64,000 bases of DNA, from positions 15,228 to 79,227 of the forward strand of contig JBEIHX010000018.1 of assembly GCA_040381075.1 (NCBI GenBank). Direction: 5' to 3'. Every line of letters starts with the position of its first letter. The first letter of the stretch is position 1. Under the pieces are notes generated by a model that did no database searches, had not been told where the DNA came from, and saw only the letters and a list, made by a program, of their open reading frames with translations. This document shows, one piece after another, positions 25,147 through 33,971 of this stretch. The DNA comes from JBEIHX01 sp040381075 (GTDB lineage Bacteria > Pseudomonadota > Alphaproteobacteria > Caulobacterales > Aquidulcibacteraceae). A program made the translations under genes and the position numbers.

Positions 25147-27692
25147 TGCGCTGGGGCCTGATCCTTCGTCTCGCGGGGGCGGACTGGCGGCGCGGCCTGA
25201 AGGGCTTTCGCATCTTCCTTGCCTGCATCGCCGTCGGCGTCGCCGCCCTCGCCGCTGCGGGCTCCGCCGGACAGGCGTTTCGCGAAGGTCTGGCCGGCAA
25301 GTCGCGTGCGATCCTGGGTGGAGACGTGCTGGTGGATGTGCGCCAGCAGGCCCTGCCCGCGCAGACCCTCGCCTGGCTGCAGGCGCGCGCGCGCGTCGCC
25401 GTGACGGTCGAAGCAAACGCCATGGCCGACGCCAACGGCGTGCGTCGGCTGGCCGACGTCAAGGCCATTGACGGGGCCCATCCCCTGCAGGGTGCGATCG
25501 AAGCCGCCGACGCAGCCGGCCGGCCCGCCGCCGCCCAGGCGCTGCTGCGTCGCGGCTCGGACGGCCTGTGGGGCGCGCTTGCCGAACCGCTCTTTCTCGA
25601 CACGTTCAAGGTCAGGCCTGGCGATGTCGTCGTCCTGGCTGGCGGCGAGGTGCGCATCACCGGAACCCTGGTGTCCGAGCCCGACGCGCTCGGGGCTGGC
25701 TTCAACTTCTCGCCGCGGATCATGCTTGCGACAGACGCCCTGCCGGCGCTGGGCCTCGCCGAGCCAGGGACCCTGTTTGAAACCAACTACCACCTGGCGG
25801 TCGCCGATCCCTCAGGCGCCGCCCTCGACGATCTGCGCCGCGCCCTCAACCGTGAGTATCCCGAAGTCGCCCGGCGCTGGCGCGACATTCGAAACGCCTC
25901 GCCCCAGCTGAAAGACACGATCGCCCGCCTGGAAATGTTCCTGAGCTTCGTCGGTTTGGCCGCTCTGCTCGCCGGTGGTCTTGGCGTCGCAGGCGCCGTG
26001 CGCGGCTATGTCGAGGCGCGGCGCGGCGAAATCGCAACCCTGAAGGCGCTTGGCGCCTCCTCCGGCGAGATCCGCGCCCTGCTCGGGCTGCAGATTGCGG
26101 GCCTTGCCGCGCTCGGGGCCGGCGTCGGCGCGCTCGCCGGCGCGGCCCTTCCACTCGCCGCGTTCGCCCTGCTCAGGGATCAGCTGCCGGTCCCGGCGGC
26201 GCCCGCGCTCTATCCCGCACCGGTTCTGGCCGCAGCGTTCCTGGGCCTGGTCGCCGGCCTCGGCTTCGCGCTCGGTCCGATCGGCCAGGCGCGCGTCACC
26301 CCGGTCAGCGCACTCTACCGCGGCGCCGCCGGGCAGGCCCGCACGCCCTGGGCGGAGCGTCTCGCCGGCGGCGTCCTGCTCGTCGGTCTCGCCGCCGCCG
26401 CCGCCCTGGCCAGCCCGGAACCGGCCTTCGCCGGAATTCTGACAGGGGCCGCCTTCGCCGCCTTCGGCCTGCTTTGGGTGATGGGCATGGGCGTGCAGCG
26501 CGCCGCGATGGCGCTGCGCCCGTACGCCCGCGGCCGCCTCGCCGTGGCGATGGCCGGCCTCGGCGGTCCCGCCTCAATCGCCCCGACCGTCGGGCCTGCC
26601 GTCGGGCTCGGCGTCGCGCTTCTGGTGGCGCTCACCCAGGTCCAGGCCAATCTCGTCGCCCAGGTTGGCGAGATCGCTCCACGCCAGGCTCCCAGCGTGG
26701 CCTTCGTCGAGATCCCGGCGCGCAGCGCCCCGGAGTTCGACCAGGTGGTGCAGGCCGCCGTCGGTCCGCTCACGCCGGACCGGTATCTGCGCGCGCCGGT
26801 GCTGACGGCGCGGATGGCTGCAATCAACGGCGCGCAGGTTGACCGCAACACGGTGACGCCCGGCGAGCGCTGGCTTGTCGAGGGCGATCTCGCAACGACC
26901 TATCTTGATCGCCTTCCGGGCGGCCAGAGCATCACCGCGGGGGCCTGGTGGCCCCCCGGCTACGCTGGCCCGCTCCTTGTCTCGCTCGAGGAGAAGGCTG
27001 CCGAAGGGGCAGGCCTCGGCGTGGGAACGCGCATTGTCTTCGACATCGCCGGGCGCCAGGTCGAGGCGACTGTCGCCAATCTGCGCCGCGTCGACTGGGG
27101 CTCGTTCGGGCCGACCTTCGCCCTGCTGTTCTCGCCGGGAACCCTCGAGCCTGCAACCACCCGCTACGCCGCCATTGCACGCTTCACCCCGGCCGAAGAG
27201 CGCGCCGCCGTGCGCGCCCTCGCCGCTCCGTTTCCGATGGTCGGGGTCATCCGGGTGCGCGATGCGCTGGCCGCGGCGGCCGATCTGCTGGGCCAGCTCA
27301 GCTCCGCCATTCAAGGCGTCGCCGCCGTCGCCTTCATCGCCGGGGCCTGCGCCGTCGCCGGGGCGCTCGCAGCCGGCGCGCGCCGGCGCGCCTATGATGG
27401 GGCCATCCTGAAAACGCTTGGGGCGACGCGCGGCGACGTGCTCGTCGTGTTCGCGCTTGAGCAGGGACTGGCGGGCCTCGCGGCGGCCGCCATCGGGGCC
27501 TGCCTTGGCATGGCCGCCGCGCTTCCCCTGATTGTGGTGGTGTTCGAAGCGACCTGGGTCCCGCACTGGGGCCTCGTGCTCGGCGCTGCGTCGGGCGCCC
27601 TGGCCGCGCTCGCACTGGCGGGCGCCGCCGCAGGATGGGTCGCGCTCAGCCGCGCGCCGGCGCGGGTGCTGAAGGACGACGCGGCCGGCTGA
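25146..27692 (+). CDS. ybbP: FtsX-like ABC permease (YbbP family)
   Basis: An ~848-residue permease with one N-terminal TM helix, a large periplasmic domain, a three-helix FtsX bundle (about 250-380), additional helices near 400-470, a second periplasmic domain and a final FtsX bundle with GAILKTLGATRGDVLVVFALEQ. Ten-helix YbbP/DUF214 topology fits. It probably works with the ATPase upstream to extract or move a lipid-like substrate at the inner membrane, by analogy. Start at 25146 overlaps the ATPase stop. Confidence 0.9.
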   Translation: MRWGLILRLAGADWRRGLKGFRIFLACIAVGVAALAAAGSAGQAFREGLAGKSRAILGGDVLVDVRQQALPAQTLAWLQARARVAVTVEANAMADANGVRRLADVKAIDGAHPLQGAIEAADAAGRPAAAQALLRRGSDGLWGALAEPLFLDTFKVRPGDVVVLAGGEVRITGTLVSEPDALGAGFNFSPRIMLATDALPALGLAEPGTLFETNYHLAVADPSGAALDDLRRALNREYPEVARRWRDIRNASPQLKDTIARLEMFLSFVGLAALLAGGLGVAGAVRGYVEARRGEIATLKALGASSGEIRALLGLQIAGLAALGAGVGALAGAALPLAAFALLRDQLPVPAAPALYPAPVLAAAFLGLVAGLGFALGPIGQARVTPVSALYRGAAGQARTPWAERLAGGVLLVGLAAAAALASPEPAFAGILTGAAFAAFGLLWVMGMGVQRAAMALRPYARGRLAVAMAGLGGPASIAPTVGPAVGLGVALLVALTQVQANLVAQVGEIAPRQAPSVAFVEIPARSAPEFDQVVQAAVGPLTPDRYLRAPVLTARMAAINGAQVDRNTVTPGERWLVEGDLATTYLDRLPGGQSITAGAWWPPGYAGPLLVSLEEKAAEGAGLGVGTRIVFDIAGRQVEATVANLRRVDWGSFGPTFALLFSPGTLEPATTRYAAIARFTPAEERAAVRALAAPFPMVGVIRVRDALAAAADLLGQLSSAIQGVAAVAFIAGACAVAGALAAGARRRAYDGAILKTLGATRGDVLVVFALEQGLAGLAAAAIGACLGMAAALPLIVVVFEATWVPHWGLVLGAASGALAALALAGAAAGWVALSRAPARVLKDDAAG

Positions 27693-27836
27693 ACCGCATG
27701 CCGTCAAACATCCCGAAACCCACGCATGCAGCCTCACGACACCGTTATCATGTCCGGTTTTCCTTGATTTTCAGAGGCGCCGCAGCGATATTCGGGCTTG
27801 GTCCCCGCTCGGGGGACGTCGCAAATGGGAAAGTCG

Positions 27837-28571
27837 ATGAACGACTATATGCGGGCTCAAGCGCGCACTCTGCCTGGCCGCGCCGACATGGCGGTCGACG
27901 CCGGCCTGCGCAGCTTCATGTTGGGCGTGTACAACAAGATGGCGCTCGGACTGGTGCTGTCTGCGGCGCTTGCCTTCATCGCCGCCAGCGTCCCGGCGGT
28001 GACCCAGCTGGTGTTTGGCACGCCGCTGCGCTTCGTGGTCATGTTCGGTCCGATCGCGCTTCTGCTGATCAGCGCGTTCGCCATGCGCAATCCCTCCCCG
28101 ACCGGCGCCAACCTGCTCTATTGGACGATTGTCACGCTGATCGGCACGGGCATGGGCGCTCTGCTGATGGCTTATGGCGACCGCCCCGGCGGCATGCTCG
28201 ACGTCGCCAAGGCCTTCCTGACCACTGCGGTGGCCTTCGGCGCGCTCAGCCTGTGGGGTTACACGACGAAAAAGGATCTGTCCGGGTTCGGCACCTTCCT
28301 GATCATGGGGCTGATCGGCCTGATCGTGGCCTCGATCGTGAACATGTTCCTGCAGTCCGATGCGTTGAGCTTCATCATCTCTGCCGCCGGCGTGCTGATT
28401 TTCGCCGGACTGACAGCGTTCGACACGCAGCGCCTGAAGTTCTCCTACTACGAACTCGCCGGCGACGCCCGCGCCATGAGCGTGGCCACGACGTTCGGCG
28501 CGCTCAGCCTGTATCTCAACTTCGTGAACCTGTTCCAGTTCCTGCTCAGCCTGATGGGCAACCGGGACTGA
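27837..28571 (+). CDS. Bax inhibitor-1/YccA-family membrane protein
   Basis: A ~244-residue protein with seven hydrophobic segments typical of the BI-1/LFG (TMBIM) family: MALGLVLSAALAFIAASV, VVMFGPIALLLISAF, and toward the end FAGLTAFDTQRLKFSYYE with the conserved Asp pair of the Ca-conducting pore. YccA in E. coli modulates FtsH protease; YetJ of Bacillus is a pH-sensitive calcium leak. ATG 27837 has GGGAAAG close upstream; 27825 is an alternative. A hairpin 18 bp downstream may terminate it. Confidence 0.9.
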   Translation: MNDYMRAQARTLPGRADMAVDAGLRSFMLGVYNKMALGLVLSAALAFIAASVPAVTQLVFGTPLRFVVMFGPIALLLISAFAMRNPSPTGANLLYWTIVTLIGTGMGALLMAYGDRPGGMLDVAKAFLTTAVAFGALSLWGYTTKKDLSGFGTFLIMGLIGLIVASIVNMFLQSDALSFIISAAGVLIFAGLTAFDTQRLKFSYYELAGDARAMSVATTFGALSLYLNFVNLFQFLLSLMGNRD

Positions 28572-28589
28572 GGCGGTCCAGTGCGCAAT

Positions 28590-28616
28590 CCCTGGTGCAG
28601 GCGAGCTGCACCAGGG
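28590..28616 (+). terminator. Stem-loop after the BI-1 gene (terminator-like)
   Basis: Perfect 11-bp inverted repeat CCCTGGTGCAG / CTGCACCAGGG with a 5-nt loop, 18 bp after the BI-1 stop codon. No T run follows, so intrinsic termination would be weak. The 3' arm runs directly into the GGGA-type tandem array. Confidence 0.5.
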
Positions 28617-28765
28617 ACATGCGCAAGGGACATGCACAGGGACCATAACGCCGGGACAGTGACCCCGGGACAGTGACCCCGGGACAGTGCCCCCGGGAAG
28701 TGACCCCGGGAAGTGACCCCGGGAGAGTGACCCCGGGAAAATGACCCCGGGACCATAGCGCCGGG
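28613..28765. repeat. 12-14-bp tandem array, about 11 units, starting with GGGA
   Basis: Units begin GGGA and are 12-14 bp: two at the left end resemble GGGACATGCACA, the middle ones are GGGACAGTGACCCC, GGGAAGTGACCCC (13 bp, two copies), then GGGAGAGTGACCCC and GGGAAAATGACCCC. The middle block is bracketed by GGGACCATAACGCC (28640) and GGGACCATAGCGCC (28749). This is the most heterogeneous array in the window and lies in a 770-bp interval (28572-29342) whose only other content is the antitoxin remnant at 28960-29265. Confidence 0.88.
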
Positions 28766-28959
28766 CGCGCGACCGCCGCGACGCGGGGTCTTTGGAGCCA
28801 CTCCGCCGCGACGCGGCGGAAGCTGCAGGCGCCTGATAATCAAAAATTTGAGTGAGACGGGGTCGCGCCCCGGTGAGATGCCGCAAACAGGCCCATGCAG
28901 ACGGTCTGCGGACTGCAAGAGGGCCGCGGGCCAGTTGAGCCTGCCGTCGCTCCCATTGA

Positions 28960-29265
28960 AATGAGCCCATCAAAAGGAACCGGTTCAAGGGTCCGCACAC
29001 GGCCTTCTGCAGGCGTCCCCTGCGCGAGTTCGACGGGACCTGCCTTGCGCCTGCGCCCGTTCTGTCGCCCGACGGGATCAGAGCCATCCGCGAGGCGGAG
29101 CATGTCCCACAGCCGGTCTTCGCGCGCTGGCTCACCGTGTCGAGGAACCTCGTGTCCGACCGGGAACGGGGCGCGAAGAGCCCGGGAGGTCCGGCGCTGC
29201 GGTCGCCGTCAATCAGTCAGCGCGGTGGACTGGATGCGGTGACCTGGATTTGGCTCAGCGCCTGA
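28960..29265 (+). pseudogene. HigA-like (XRE-family) antitoxin remnant, no start codon in frame
   Basis: An open frame after a TGA at 28957 encodes IKRNRFKGPHTAF, then LREFDGTCLAPAPVLSPDGI, RAIREAEHVPQPVFARWL, TVSRNLVSDRERGAKSPGG. This is the full XRE-type fold of short HigA/RelB-class antitoxin regulators. No ATG, GTG or TTG suits the frame; the likely original ATG (28961) is one frame off, consistent with loss of one base after the second codon (ATGAGC). Substitutions at normally conserved Trp/Ser sites also suggest decay. No toxin gene is recognisable upstream. Confidence 0.7.
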
Positions 29266-29342
29266 AACCCGTCATGCTGTGGCCCATCAGCTCTGGAGCT
29301 CCAGCGCGACTGTCCCGCGGCGCTGCCCGAGCACGGACAGCA

Positions 29343-29921
29343 TCAGGGGACGCGCCCGCCCCCCGGATCATCGCCAGGAGAGCACGGGTCCCCGGCGCGC
29401 AGAACGCCGATATACGGCAGACCCCGATACCGGCCCCGCGAGTCCATGCCGTAGCCGACCAAAAAGGCGTTCGGCGTCGTGAAGCCAATGAGATCAGCCG
29501 TGACGCCAGCCGAGGGCTTGGCCGCGATGACGCAGGTCAGCACCTCGCAAGCCCCCTTCTTGAGCAGGTGATCGCGCGCAAAGATCAGCGACGCGCCAGT
29601 GTCGAGAACGTCATCCACCAGCAGCACCCGTCGGCCTTCCACCGGCCGCGACAGGTCCGCTTTCATCACCACGTGACCGCTCGAGGACTGGGCGTCGCCA
29701 TAGGACTGCACCCACAGGAAGTCGAGTATGGGGTGGCGGTTGCGCCGGGCAAGCGCCTTGGCGAGATCGGTCGCGAACGGCATCGCCCCCGACAGAAGCG
29801 CCACCAGCGACCAGTCATCGTCAATCCGCCCCGCAAGCTCGCCGCCCAGCTCCTCAACGCGGGCCTGCAGCGCAGCCTCGTCCACCAGGATCGAGATCAA
29901 GGGGTCAGGACCGGATGTCAT
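29343..29921 (-). CDS. hpt: Hypoxanthine phosphoribosyltransferase
   Basis: A 192-residue type I PRTase for purine salvage (hypoxanthine/guanine + PRPP to IMP/GMP). The PRPP motif RRVLLVDDVLDTGASL and the flexible-loop SYGDAQSSSG are clear; VGYGMDSRGRYRGLPYIGVL is the conserved C-terminal end. It starts inside the end of the zinc-ribbon gene upstream (17-nt overlap, same strand), so the two are coupled. The last ~15 residues are Gly/Pro-rich. Confidence 0.94.
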   Translation of the reverse strand: MTSGPDPLISILVDEAALQARVEELGGELAGRIDDDWSLVALLSGAMPFATDLAKALARRNRHPILDFLWVQSYGDAQSSSGHVVMKADLSRPVEGRRVLLVDDVLDTGASLIFARDHLLKKGACEVLTCVIAAKPSAGVTADLIGFTTPNAFLVGYGMDSRGRYRGLPYIGVLRAGDPCSPGDDPGGGRVP

Positions 29922-30762
29922 AACCGTCCTGTGCCGCCATCGGCGCTGGGGCGGAAGGGGGTTTGACCGCCGGGGCCGCAGGATCCGGTTCGAGCGGCGA
30001 CGCCGGCGCCGGGGCCGGGCCCACTGCCCCGGCCGATGCCGACTCTCGCGGATCCATGGCGAGGTCCGGCGCAGACGGCGGGCCGGCGAAGGTCACGGAC
30101 ACGTCGAATGCCTCGAGCGGCGGATGTCCGACCCTGGTCTGAAACGCCACCCTGCCCCCAGGCGGCAGCGCCTCCGGCGCGGTGCGCACTGTCCATTCGA
30201 AAAGCTTCAGCCCGGTCTGGTCGCGCAGCACCACGACCACCGGCGGCGCGCTCGCGGGCTTGCTGGACACGTTGCGCACCAATCCGCTCACCGCGAGCAC
30301 CGGCATGTCGCCTTCAAAGCTGCGCTGCGCCCGGACATCCAGGAATTCCATTCCGGTCGCATTGGCCGGCACGCCCGCCATCGCAAAGGCGCTCGCCGCC
30401 TTCGGCCATACGCGCACCACCTCATCGCGCCAGACATACGCCAGAGCCAGCGCTCCAGCCGCCGCGCCAGCCGCGGCGCTCCAGGTCGCCACGGAGCGGA
30501 TCCAGGCGGCGCGCTGCGCGTCTGCCTTGATCCGTGCGCGGTAGCTGCGCGCCGGCTCCATCGCCTGGCGTCGCGCCCGCTCGACCTCAGCCCGGCTCAG
30601 ACCCGGCGGGCCTGGCAGCACGGGGCCGTCGACCGCCAGACCGTCCGGCCCGGCGAGCCAGGAATGCCCGCACGCGGCGCACCGCACGAGGCGCCCTGCC
30701 GCCGGGAAGGCGCTGGTGTCGGCGTCGTAGCGCGCCGCGCAGGTGGGGCATGTTAAAATCAT
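29905..30762 (-). CDS. MJ0042 zinc-ribbon / DUF3426 membrane protein
   Basis: A 285-residue protein. The first 40 residues are a zinc ribbon (MILTCPTCAARY ... VRCAACGHSW, two CxxC). A basic/acidic linker and one TM helix (AAAGAAAGALALAYVW) follow, then a DUF3426 domain predicted to lie in the periplasm, and an Ala/Pro-rich tail. Function is unknown, but the gene is conserved between hpt and ftsE in alphaproteobacteria. It is divergent from ftsE. The true start MILTCPTC at 30762 is fixed by the zinc ribbon; a longer open frame upstream is antisense to ftsE. Confidence 0.88.
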   Translation of the reverse strand: MILTCPTCAARYDADTSAFPAAGRLVRCAACGHSWLAGPDGLAVDGPVLPGPPGLSRAEVERARRQAMEPARSYRARIKADAQRAAWIRSVATWSAAAGAAAGALALAYVWRDEVVRVWPKAASAFAMAGVPANATGMEFLDVRAQRSFEGDMPVLAVSGLVRNVSSKPASAPPVVVVLRDQTGLKLFEWTVRTAPEALPPGGRVAFQTRVGHPPLEAFDVSVTFAGPPSAPDLAMDPRESASAGAVGPAPAPASPLEPDPAAPAVKPPSAPAPMAAQDGYDIRS

Positions 30763-30963
30763 GGCCTGTCCGACACTTTTCCCACCGTCCGTCTGCAGGC
30801 CGGCGCCCGATGCGGTGGCGGCGGGCGGGCGAAGCAAGCTATGCCACAGCGACGATCGGCGAAGCCGCCGGTCGCTCAGGGCAGGAATGCCGGGTGTCGG
30901 CTTTCCAAATCCTTGCCGCCCGCACCGCTGGCGCGGGCGGCTCCGACGCGGGAGGGAGCAGGC

Positions 30964-31710
30964 ATGCCCGACATATCTGAACGCGCACCCGCCCGCGGCT
31001 GGCCGCAGATCGGGGCCGTCCCTGCCGCCGAGCGCCCAATGGGCGAACCGATCGTGCGCCTCAGCAAGGTCGCCATGCGCTATGGCGAGGCGCCGGCCCT
31101 GCGCGATGCAAGCCTCACCATCGCGCCTGGATCGCTGGTCTTTCTCACCGGCGCCTCGGGAGCCGGCAAATCCACCCTGCTGCGGCTCATCTACCTGGCC
31201 CAGCGCCCCTCCGAAGGTCTGGTCAGCGTTTTCGGCATTGACACCGCGCGGGCGCGACGGCCCATGCTGGCCCGGCTGCGCCGCAGGATCGGCGTCGTGT
31301 TCCAGGACTTTCGGCTGTTGGACCATCTGACGGTGTTCGACAACGTGGCGCTGCCGCTCCGCATCCAGGGTCTCGCGCCGCGCGCCTACCGCCAGGACGT
31401 CGTGGAGCTTCTCGAATGGGTCGGTCTCGCCGATCGCATCGGCGCGCGTCCCCCCACGCTGTCCGGCGGCGAGAAACAGCGCGTGGCGATCGCCCGGGCC
31501 GTGGTGGCGAAGCCGGACCTCATCGTCGCCGACGAACCGACCGGCAATGTCGACCCGGATATGGGCGAACGACTGATGCGCCTGTTCACAGAGCTCAACC
31601 GCGTCGGCGCCACCGTGGTGATCGCCACCCATGACCACAGTCTCGCGCCGCGCCGTCAGGGACGCATCCTGCGCCTGCAGGACGGATGCGTCATCGAAGG
31701 AGACGGGTGA
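30964..31710 (+). CDS. ftsE: Cell division ATP-binding protein FtsE
   Basis: A ~248-residue ABC ATPase. Walker A is FLTGASGAGKSTLL, signature LSGGEKQRVAIARA, Walker B LIVADEPTGNVDP. Together with FtsX it regulates septal peptidoglycan hydrolases at division. An N-terminal extension of ~25 residues precedes MGEPIVRLSKV compared with most FtsE; the start at 30964 has a strong GGGAGGGAGCAGG upstream, but 31039 (MGEP) is possible. Its stop overlaps the ftsX start (TGATGG). Confidence 0.93.
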   Translation: MPDISERAPARGWPQIGAVPAAERPMGEPIVRLSKVAMRYGEAPALRDASLTIAPGSLVFLTGASGAGKSTLLRLIYLAQRPSEGLVSVFGIDTARARRPMLARLRRRIGVVFQDFRLLDHLTVFDNVALPLRIQGLAPRAYRQDVVELLEWVGLADRIGARPPTLSGGEKQRVAIARAVVAKPDLIVADEPTGNVDPDMGERLMRLFTELNRVGATVVIATHDHSLAPRRQGRILRLQDGCVIEGDG

Positions 31711-32615
31711 TGGCCCGCCGCGGCGAACGGCGGCGCGTTCCGCGCGGCACCGCGATCCTGCCGCGCGAACAGCGCGACGCGCCGCTGATCGTGGTGATGG
31801 CCATCCTGTGCTTTCTGGCCTGCCTCGCTGGCGTCGGCGCCCGCATCGCCTATGCGCAGGCGGAGCGCTGGACCGACTCGCTGAAAGGCTCCATGACCGC
31901 GCGCGTGATCACTGCGCCTGCCTCCGACAGCGCCGGGATGGCGCGCCGCGCTGCGGAGGCGGCAGGCGCCCTCGCCGGCGTGATTGATGCGCGCGTCATC
32001 GATCGGCAGGAAGCCGCCAGGCTGCTTGAGCCCTGGTTCGGGGCCGGGGCCCTTCCCGATGATCTTCCCGTGCCTGTGCTGATCGCCATCGACATCGATC
32101 CCGCCGCCGGCGTCAGCGCCCAGGACGTGGGCGCCGCCCTGGAACGCGTCGGCGTCCCCGCCGTGGTCGACGATCACGCCCGATGGTCGCAGGACGTCCG
32201 GCGCGTCGCGGATCTGGCGCGCGCCCTGGCCTTTGGCGTCCTCGCCCTGCTCGCCGCTGCAGCCGGGGCCGCAATCGCCTTCGCTGCGCGGGCAGGCTTT
32301 CACGCGCGCCGCGACGTCGTCGAAGTGCTGCACCTGATCGGTGCGCGCGATGATTTCATCGCCGCCGAGTTCGAGCGCCGCTTCCTGGCGATTGGCGTGC
32401 GCGCCGGCGCGCTCGGCGCCGTGATGGCCGGGGGCTCGGTCTATGCGCTCGCCTACGCGGCCCGGCAGCCCGAGGCGCGCGCCTGGCTGTTGCCGCAGGC
32501 TGCAATCAGCCCGGTCGACTGGGCGATCCTGCTCGCCGCACCGCTGCTCGCCGGTCTCGTCGCCATGACCACTGCGCGCGCAGCCGTCATGTCGGCCCTG
32601 CGGAAACTCGCATGA
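31710..32615 (+). CDS. ftsX: Cell division protein FtsX
   Basis: A 301-residue permease-like partner of FtsE: a basic cytoplasmic N-terminus, TM1 (LIVVMAILCFLACLAGVGA), a periplasmic loop of ~140 residues that contacts amidase activators, then three TM helices. The C-terminal part has VVEVLHLIGARDDFIAAEFERRFLAIG, the FtsX coupling segment. Start overlaps ftsE and the stop overlaps ydcF, so the cluster ftsE-ftsX-ydcF-plsC-DUF2125 is one operon. Confidence 0.92.
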   Translation: MARRGERRRVPRGTAILPREQRDAPLIVVMAILCFLACLAGVGARIAYAQAERWTDSLKGSMTARVITAPASDSAGMARRAAEAAGALAGVIDARVIDRQEAARLLEPWFGAGALPDDLPVPVLIAIDIDPAAGVSAQDVGAALERVGVPAVVDDHARWSQDVRRVADLARALAFGVLALLAAAAGAAIAFAARAGFHARRDVVEVLHLIGARDDFIAAEFERRFLAIGVRAGALGAVMAGGSVYALAYAARQPEARAWLLPQAAISPVDWAILLAAPLLAGLVAMTTARAAVMSALRKLA

Positions 32616-33229
32616 CCGCCCGCCCGGTCTCCCTGGGCCGCCGCATCGCCGGGGCTTCAGTCCATCTCGGATGGATCGCCGTCGGGGTCTTCATTCTCGG
32701 CTTTTTCCTGTTCGCCGATCACGCCACACGCACGCCGCCGCGCACGCTGCCGGACGGCGAGGCCATCGTGGTGCTGACCGGGGACGGCGCGCGGGTTCCC
32801 GCCGGCATGGACCTGCTGGAGCAGGGCGCCGGGGAACGGCTGTTCGTCACGGGCGTCAATCCGCAGGTGACGGACGAAGAACTGGCTGCGCTTGCAGCCG
32901 GCGCGCGCGAGGCGTTCGACTGCTGTGTCGATATCGACCGCGCCGCCCCTGACACCATCGGAAACGCCGCGGAGACCGCGCGCTGGGCCAGGGCCCGGGG
33001 CTTCATCCGGATCGTCGTCGTCACGGCTGACTATCACATGCCGCGAAGCCTGCAGGAATTGCGCGCCGCTATGCCTGAGGGACGTTTCATCGCCTACCCG
33101 GTGACGGCCGTCAGCGGGCGCGGCCCCTGGTGGACCCGCGCGGGCTATTGGCGCCGACTGCCTCCGGAATACGTGAAGTACCTGCTCGCACATGTCCGCC
33201 TGTGGATAACCGCGCCCGCGGAGCGATGA
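32612..33229 (+). CDS. YdcF-family (DUF218) protein
   Basis: A 205-residue protein with one N-terminal TM helix (LGWIAVGVFILGFFLFAD) and a DUF218 domain: AIVVLTGDGARVPAGMDLL, AERLFVTG-type strand, ETARWARARGFIRIVVVTADYHMPRS. DUF218 proteins include SanA/ElyC, which affect envelope precursor metabolism. ATGA overlap with ftsX. Conserved position between ftsX and plsC in this group. It contains one DnaA-box-like TGTGGATAA by chance. Confidence 0.88.
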   Translation: MTARPVSLGRRIAGASVHLGWIAVGVFILGFFLFADHATRTPPRTLPDGEAIVVLTGDGARVPAGMDLLEQGAGERLFVTGVNPQVTDEELAALAAGAREAFDCCVDIDRAAPDTIGNAAETARWARARGFIRIVVVTADYHMPRSLQELRAAMPEGRFIAYPVTAVSGRGPWWTRAGYWRRLPPEYVKYLLAHVRLWITAPAER

Positions 33230-33230
33230 G

Positions 33231-33971
33231 ATGACGATGATCCGATCCCTGATATATGTCGTTTGGCTTTACGGTTCGATGGCCGTCATCGGCATCGGCC
33301 TCGCGCCGATGATGTTTGGTCCGCGCGCATGGATCGCCACCCCGGCCCGTCTGTGGGCGCGCGCCGCGCTGTGGGGCCTGCGCGTGATCGTCGGCGCGAC
33401 AGTGACTGTCAAAGGACTGGAGAAGCTGCCGCACGGCGCCTGTCTGGTCGCCATGAAGCACCAGGCTACCCTCGATATCTTCTCGCCCTTCACTTTTCTG
33501 AACGATCCCGCCTTCGTCCTGAAGCAGGAACTCATGGCGACGCCGGTTCTCGGCTGGCACGCCGCCCGCCTGAAGATGATTCCGGTTGTGCGCGAGGCGG
33601 GCGCCCCGGCGCTGCGGCGGATGATGGCCGCGGCGCGCGAGGCCGTCGCCGCCGGCCGACCGATCGTGATATATCCCGAAGGAACCCGCCGCGCCCCAGG
33701 CGCGCCGCCCGACTACAAGCCCGGCGTTGCCGGAATGTACCGGGATCTGAACATCCCCTGCGCGCCGGTCGCCCTGAATTCAGGTCTGGTCTGGCCGGCC
33801 AGGGGGCTGCTGCGCCGGCCGGGCCGCGTCACGATCGAGATCCTCGACGCCATTCCTCCGGGGCTGTCCCGCGCCGCCTTCCTGCGTGAACTGGAGACCC
33901 GCATCGAAACCGCCACCACAGCGCTTCTGGCCGGCGCGCAAGCCGCCTGCGATGCGGAGAAGCCCCAGTGA
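33231..33971 (+). CDS. plsC: 1-acyl-sn-glycerol-3-phosphate acyltransferase
   Basis: A 246-residue membrane acyltransferase making phosphatidic acid. The catalytic HX4D motif is in MKHQATLDIFSPF, substrate motif IVIYPEGTRRAPG, and PCAPVALNSG near the C-terminus. An N-terminal hydrophobic helix anchors it. Its start lies 2 bp after ydcF and its TGA overlaps the DUF2125 GTG (GTGA). Confidence 0.93.
   Translation: MTMIRSLIYVVWLYGSMAVIGIGLAPMMFGPRAWIATPARLWARAALWGLRVIVGATVTVKGLEKLPHGACLVAMKHQATLDIFSPFTFLNDPAFVLKQELMATPVLGWHAARLKMIPVVREAGAPALRRMMAAAREAVAAGRPIVIYPEGTRRAPGAPPDYKPGVAGMYRDLNIPCAPVALNSGLVWPARGLLRRPGRVTIEILDAIPPGLSRAAFLRELETRIETATTALLAGAQAACDAEKPQ

Noticed and set aside
26574..27737. 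A 387-codon minus-strand frame
   Set aside because: Antisense to the YbbP-type permease; composition is low-complexity and no domain is recognisable.
27771..29135. A 454-codon minus-strand frame
   Set aside because: Antisense to the BI-1 gene and running through the tandem array; no recognisable domain.
30763..31638. N-terminal extension of the zinc-ribbon/DUF3426 gene
   Set aside because: It is antisense to ftsE; the zinc ribbon should be at the N-terminus, which fits the ATG at 30762.
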